Part shown: positions 19,004-22,994 of the stretch, in pieces
Layout of the letters: every line of letters begins with the position of its first letter
Position numbering within the stretch: the first letter of the stretch is position 1
Origin: Nemertoderma westbladi
Lineage: Eukaryota; Xenacoelomorpha; Nemertodermatida; Nemertodermatidae
Assembly (NCBI GenBank): GCA_032718475.1
Contig: JAUCBJ010005268.1
Coordinates: 1-22,994 of the forward strand
Reading direction: 5' to 3'
Length of the DNA stretch: 22,994 bases
Notes under the pieces: model-generated
Database searches by the model: none
The model's input: only the letters and a program-made list of their open reading frames with translations
What the model was told of the DNA's origin: nothing
Translations under genes and position numbers: made by a program

Positions 19004-19650
19004 ATGGATAAGGATAGGTATGAGGCAATTTCCCCAGAATATATGAACGTAGTAACTGCCACACAGGTTATAGATGCGCCACCGGCAGGCCTCATCGTGA
19101 AACGCCAGGATGAGGTGCGTGATGTTTTCGGGGAACTCCTGGCGTCGGCGTTCGGTGCGCCCAGCGTTGAGCGGGAGGTGGGTGACCCTGTCCCGGGGGT
19201 ACCTCGACAGGGAAGGTAGGGAGGTAGGGGGAGTGTGGGCGGATTTGGTCGCGGGGGGTTTGGGCGAACCAGAGAGTGGCGTCGTTTGATATTGCGGTAA
19301 TTAACGCTGACGCCACCTCTTATACGCCCAGACCAACCGCTCGACCGAGTCCCTCCTGGAGCAGCGGTGCCGGTTAAAGAAGATGCATTACCGGACCGTC
19401 TGTGAAGACCGGAGGATGTCGTTCACCCCTCTGGTGGGCACCACCGATGGTGTCTGGAGCACCGAGGCCCAGATCCTCATCCGCCATCTCACCGAGACAC
19501 TCGTGGCCCGGCGGGATGGAATGCGAGAGAGGGGCCTCGCGTGTGTCATGGGGGGTGTTCGACGGCGGCTGCAGTTCGCGCTCCTCTGGTCCAGCTCCCT
19601 CTGCCTCCGGGGCGGCCGACGGTCGTGGCGAGGCTTGGGTTTCGGGGACG
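19004..19650 (+). pseudogene. C-terminal region of a retroelement (reverse-transcriptase-type) protein, frameshifted
   Basis: Three successive frames continue one another. Frame one, from ATG 19004, carries GLIVKRQDEVRDVFGELLAS and ends at 19217-19219. Frame two, about 19228-19325, carries RGVWANQRVASFDIAVINAD then ATSY. Frame three, about 19318-19650, carries LLEQRCRLKKMHYRTVCEDR, FTPLVGTTDGVWSTEA and RLQFALLWSSSLCLRGGR. This order (R-H/Q-x-x-VRD...; FDIRVxxxDAxSY; EKKRxY...FTPLVxTTxG; RLSFAxLRxxxLCLRGSR) is recalled from the C-terminal part of widespread invertebrate proteins annotated as reverse transcriptases. The FD-x-x-V segment could be a nuclease fold, which is inference. Local GC is well above the flanks. 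Two frameshifts make it inactive. No upstream reverse transcriptase domain is present in the window. Confidence 0.55.
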
Positions 19651-19727
19651 GGGCCGGTCTGCGAGGTGCGGGGCTGGCAGACCAGTTCTGTGTCGCTTTG
19701 TGTGGTGATGGGTATTTGTATTTTTAA

Positions 19728-19982
19728 TTTGTGTAATGGTCTAATATATATATATATATATGTTTTAATTAAAATAATTAATAAAATATTAATATTAAAT
19801 ATAGGGCTCTCTTACATCTTATATAACGTGTGTGGTTTTGTTTAATGTTGTTATGCATTATCAGGGTACTCAGGGTTCTCAGGTACATTATAGTCAACTG
19901 GGATTGACAAAATCGAACAGTTGTCCGAATACTGTATGGGAGGGATATGCTAAATAAAGTGCAATTTATTTTTTGTTTTTAG
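19728..19982. other. AT-rich, intron-like spacer with (TA)n
   Basis: A TA dinucleotide run lies at 19742-19761. The stretch ends in TTTTTTGTTTTTAG, which fits a splice acceptor at 19981-19982. Confidence 0.5.
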
Positions 19983-20240
19983 GGACCTTTCATCTGGAAT
20001 GACATTCATAATCATGCAGCTCACCCCCGCCGAAGCCGCGAGATTCTACATAAATGGCATCGGCATGGGGTCTTTCGTCGCACTTCTTGAGCCGGGATTC
20101 CGTGGTGGGGAGTCGACCCGTCTCCCCGTCATTAGCTCCAGACTCCCCCCCCCCGTTCACCGACCACGGCCAGCTGCCTTCCCGCAGCATGTTATCACTT
20201 TTGAGGCCCCGGATTTGCAAGGCTTTTGCCTTCACATTGC
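19983..20240 (+). other. GC-rich exon-like island
   Basis: Begins after a polypyrimidine-AG and is much richer in GC than the AT introns around it. Readings include GPFIWNDIHNHAAHPRRSRE in the first 130 bases (stop at about 20090) and PPFTDHGQLPSRSMLSLLRP in another frame later on, so the frame is broken, possibly at the C10 run (20145-20154). No domain recognised and no convincing donor at its end. It may be a decayed exon of a gene shared with the next two islands. Confidence 0.3.
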
Positions 20241-20368
20241 AAATTTTGAACTTACGGGGGTTGGTTGTATAATTTATTACTTAAACTTACAATTTTACTT
20301 ATTTTTAATTATGTAATGCAGCATGAGTGAAGGAGAAAGAGAGAGTTTTTTAAAGTTTCTGAAAGGGA

Positions 20369-20380
20369 GGGGGGGGGGGG
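20369..20380. repeat. G12 homopolymer
   Basis: Twelve G within an AT-rich, intron-like spacer. Confidence 0.9.
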
Positions 20381-20480
20381 TTGTTGATAAAAATGTAATG
20401 TATTACAGTATGTACACAAGCTACACTCATTTATGAATATTCCCATGTCAATGACACTTATTATACATTTTATATTCTAG

Positions 20481-20699
20481 ACAACAATGAAGAGAGTATG
20501 CGGAGGGGCTGTTTGCCATGGGTTAAAAGGGACCAGCGGCCAATGCCCCTGTTTCCGTCAACCTGGGCCGGCCGTCTGGGCCATTGAGGGCGACGTTCTC
20601 CTGCCGCCCGTATACGATGGAGAAGGGCGACGTGTACTGCCACATGTGTTTTCATCGTGGCAGTTTACGTCGCTCTTCTTCACCGGAGAGCAGCTAAGA
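20481..20699 (+). other. Predicted internal exon (219 bp)
   Basis: Flanked by TTTATATTCTAG (acceptor ending 20480) and GTAAGT (donor 20700-20705), both close to consensus. One frame is open throughout (MKRVCGGAVCHGLKGTSG near the start, GDVLLPPVYDGEGRRVLPHV later). However, joining in phase with the terminal exon at 21115 requires a different frame, which has a TGA at 20585-20587. Either there are missing exons or the gene is decayed. The product is not recognised. Confidence 0.4.
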
Positions 20700-21114
20700 G
20701 TAAGTTTTTTAATTAATAGTATAAATAATTTAATAATTAATACTAAGTTAATAGATAATAGTATAATTTTAATTCACTATCCCTATGAGACTACAATTAG
20801 TCTGGCGGTGTGACTGAGTCAGAACCGATGGTTAGTTAAGACTCTATCCCTATTGTCATTTCACTGTATCTTTCAATACTGCAATAATAAAAAATATGTA
20901 ACAATTACGACTAAATCTCTACATACTAATGATAATAATTACTCTGGCATCCTGAATAGATGGGGTGACATGTCTATTTATTTTTGAAAAAAAAAATCCA
21001 CCTACAATTTTTTTTATTCCAGACACCCCACCCCGACAATTCATTAAATATTACATATTCGTTACATTTTTCTTCTATTTTTACTCTTCTATATATTATT
21101 TTTAAATTATTTAG

Positions 21115-21281
21115 GTCGCCAATTCAACAATTGGTTCCATGAGGTGGAGGATGATCTCGATTGTGATGTAGTGGAGATTCCGAAGCATACGCTGGCGCAG
21201 TTCTCTGCGGTTGCCACGGCTGCAGGGATCCATCAAGATATTGATGAAATTTTGACTTTTGCAACTTTTGCGCACTGGTAG
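21115..21281 (+). other. Predicted terminal coding exon
   Basis: Preceded by a T-rich tract and AG at 21113-21114. The frame starting two bases in reads RQFNNWFHEVEDDLDCDVVE, then IPKHTLAQFSAVATAAGIHQ and DIDEILTFATFAHW, stopping at TAG 21279-21281. It is acidic, strongly coding-like against an AT-rich background, and ends cleanly. No family recognised. It may be the 3' exon of the gene or element whose islands lie at 19983 and 20481. Confidence 0.4.
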
Positions 21282-21853
21282 AACAATGAAATCGAAAAAA
21301 AGTAAAAAACGCCTTGCCCTATTATATCAGTATATAGGCCTGTCATATTAACTTATAATATAGAATATATTAAAATAATATATCAATATTAATAGTAGGC
21401 TATAAAAATTATTGACTTGTAAGTGCTTTCCTGTCTGACCATAATACCTGTACTGTAATAGGTCTAACTGTCTAATAAGCTAATCTTTGATTTATTATAT
21501 ACCGGTACTGCTGTACTGTACATGCGGTACCGGTACTTGCCTTTTTATTATCAGTTTTTTTTAATTTCATACATTACATCCATACCTTCCCACCATCTTT
21601 ATGAAATTCCAAGTAACTGTATACCTGGCTGCCTGGACCATCGATAGACAATACATACAATTATGCAAGTTTGCATTGCCCCAATATGACTCAGGTATCC
21701 CAGGTTTAATTAATAGGCCTAGGCTGCTTTATTTATTGAAATAAACTGATGATTAATAAGATTTTAATTCTGTAATTGGAATACCATTTCGACATTTTCA
21801 CAATGAATGGTATGATAAACAGGGAGAAGTGACCGGTATTCTAATTACTATAA

Positions 21854-21897
21854 TAGGCCTATGTATACCAGTATACTGCAGTACTGGTATAGGCCTA
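21854..21897. repeat. Inverted repeat built from TAGGCCTA and TACCAGTA
   Basis: Left arm: TAGGCCTA (21854-21861), four extra bases TGTA, TACCAGTA (21866-21873). Right arm: TACTGGTA (21882-21889), TAGGCCTA (21890-21897). The arms pair over 16 bases with one four-base bulge and an eight-base loop (TACTGCAG), so a stable hairpin or cruciform is possible. Confidence 0.9.
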
Positions 21898-22723
21898 CCT
21901 ATACTACAGTACTATTGATTGATGTGAGCCTGTAAGGGCTCTTATATTTTTGTTCCAGAATGACCGCACACAATTTACAGATTTAAATATACAGTAGTTC
22001 ACAAAACAAATTAACTAGGCGTCGGCCCCTATGCCAGTACCTTAATTCAGTAATTAATTAATTAAATGTTGAGATATTACTATGCATCAATACAGCTATG
22101 TATATCACAGTATCAGTATGCCTACCTAGGCCTAATTCACAATCTACACATATTTGTCCTCAAGTAACCTATTTTTTAAGACCGGCCTGGTCTGCTGGTA
22201 GGCCTAAGCCCAACTGACAGACGTTTCTTTGTATTAACTATTACTGATACCGGTAAGGCAAAATTTTAAAACAATTTGCATTCTTATGTGGACATACCAG
22301 CATGCACCACACAACCGGTACCAGTCCAGCAGTCTGATGGAAAATCAAACCATCCACTGATGTTAGCCATCTGCAGAATGCTGACATGTTGCCTATGATT
22401 ATTTACTCTGATTACTGACTTGTAGTTCCTACTGCATACTGCAATATTCTACCCTTCCGGCAGTACTGTATCACTGAAGTAACCAATCAGTATTATTATT
22501 ATTTTTTTATTATTATTATTGCCATACTTAAATACAGTCCCAATCCTAATAAACATTAACTTGGTCATTTTGGCGACCAAAACGACCAAATATAAATTGC
22601 GGCATTCATGAAAGGAACTTCTGAGGCAAGTTGGCTTGTCAATCACAGCCAGTGAATAGAGGCTGAGTGTAAGTAAAGCCCAGGATGTTGGCAGATAGAA
22701 AAAGGCTTCGATTTCCTGACATT

Positions 22724-22748
22724 CCCCCCCCCCCCCCCCCCCCCCCCC
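22724..22748. repeat. C25 homopolymer
   Basis: Twenty-five consecutive C, the opposite-strand counterpart of the G runs elsewhere in the window. It creates a spurious poly-Gly frame on the minus strand. Confidence 0.9.
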
Positions 22749-22994
22749 GGCAGTTCCGTTCCGTTAGAGTAGGACACTACTGTTTTATATTTCGCACGTT
22801 TATTTTTCATTTTGTAAGGTAAACGGACCGCTTGTATCCAGACAAGTTGTACAGTATCCAATTTCCCTTTCTTGGCTCAGAAATTTATATTTTGCATCCC
22901 GATTTTACATTTTGTATCCACGTTTTATTTATGAATTTCAGCAATTCAATTACACTGTATTGTTTGCTAATCTTTAAACAATTAATTAGATGAC

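Larger units (their letters stand above)
21282..22994. other. Non-coding stretch rich in palindromic words
   Basis: No gene supported. Contents: five copies of TAGGCCTA between 21714 and 22206; repeated GGTACC, ACCGGTA, CAGTACTG-type words from 21499 to 22330; a TTATTATTATT microsatellite near 22490-22520; and a C25 run at 22724-22748. Confidence 0.6.

Overview
This window looks like repeat-rich, non-coding DNA from a metazoan nuclear genome, most likely a marine invertebrate. Evidence: AT-rich intergenic DNA with GC-richer coding islands, decayed retrotransposon and transposon genes, a tRNA-derived SINE, minisatellites, intron-like splice signals and many G/C homopolymer runs. There are no operons or bacterial-type gene packing. 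The taxon is inference: the SINE body resembles SINEs of echinoderms, lancelets and molluscs, and the word TAGGCCTA is strongly over-represented. I see no intact host gene, rRNA or functional tRNA gene.

Layout. Bases 1-1224: BEL/Pao-type gag remnant, plus strand, open at the left edge. 1877-3783: CpG-rich, formerly protein-coding block, plus strand, with four in-frame stops and frameshifts; product not recognised. 3784-5320: repeats and AT-rich DNA, including a perfect hairpin at a G run. 5319-6395: BEL/Pao pol remnant (end of RNase H to integrase zinc-binding region), minus strand. 6775-7484: Helitron-like Rep remnant, plus strand. 7500-7800: SINE, minus strand. 7811-8156: 30-bp satellite with a 90-bp higher order. 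8190-9425: CTGT/CAGT-type simple repeats and short transposon-like ends. 9732-10257: second BEL/Pao integrase remnant, minus strand. 10739-10868: perfect 65-bp duplication. 11682-14330: candidate 2.65-kb DNA transposon with imperfect 23-bp terminal inverted repeats, carrying minus-strand reading frames, among them an integrase-type helix-turn-helix protein and an invertebrate repeat-associated family with HSRWLT and GPNEFRGDIGK motifs. 15240-15697: unrecognised minus-strand gene fragment with one frameshift. 16371-18195: frameshifted plus-strand gene with tandem Cys-Cys zinc motifs and an OTU-protease-like active-site motif. 19004-19650: C-terminal part of a retroelement protein. 19983-21281: GC-rich, exon-like islands with good splice sites, ending in a short terminal coding exon. 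21282-22994: non-coding, rich in palindromic words.

The genes do not form a pathway; the window is a graveyard of nested mobile elements. The parts most likely to hold something undescribed are the CpG-rich block at 1877-3783, the terminal-repeat-bounded element at 11682-14330 and the zinc/OTU-like gene at 16371-18195. Family names come from remembered sequence patterns, not from database searches.
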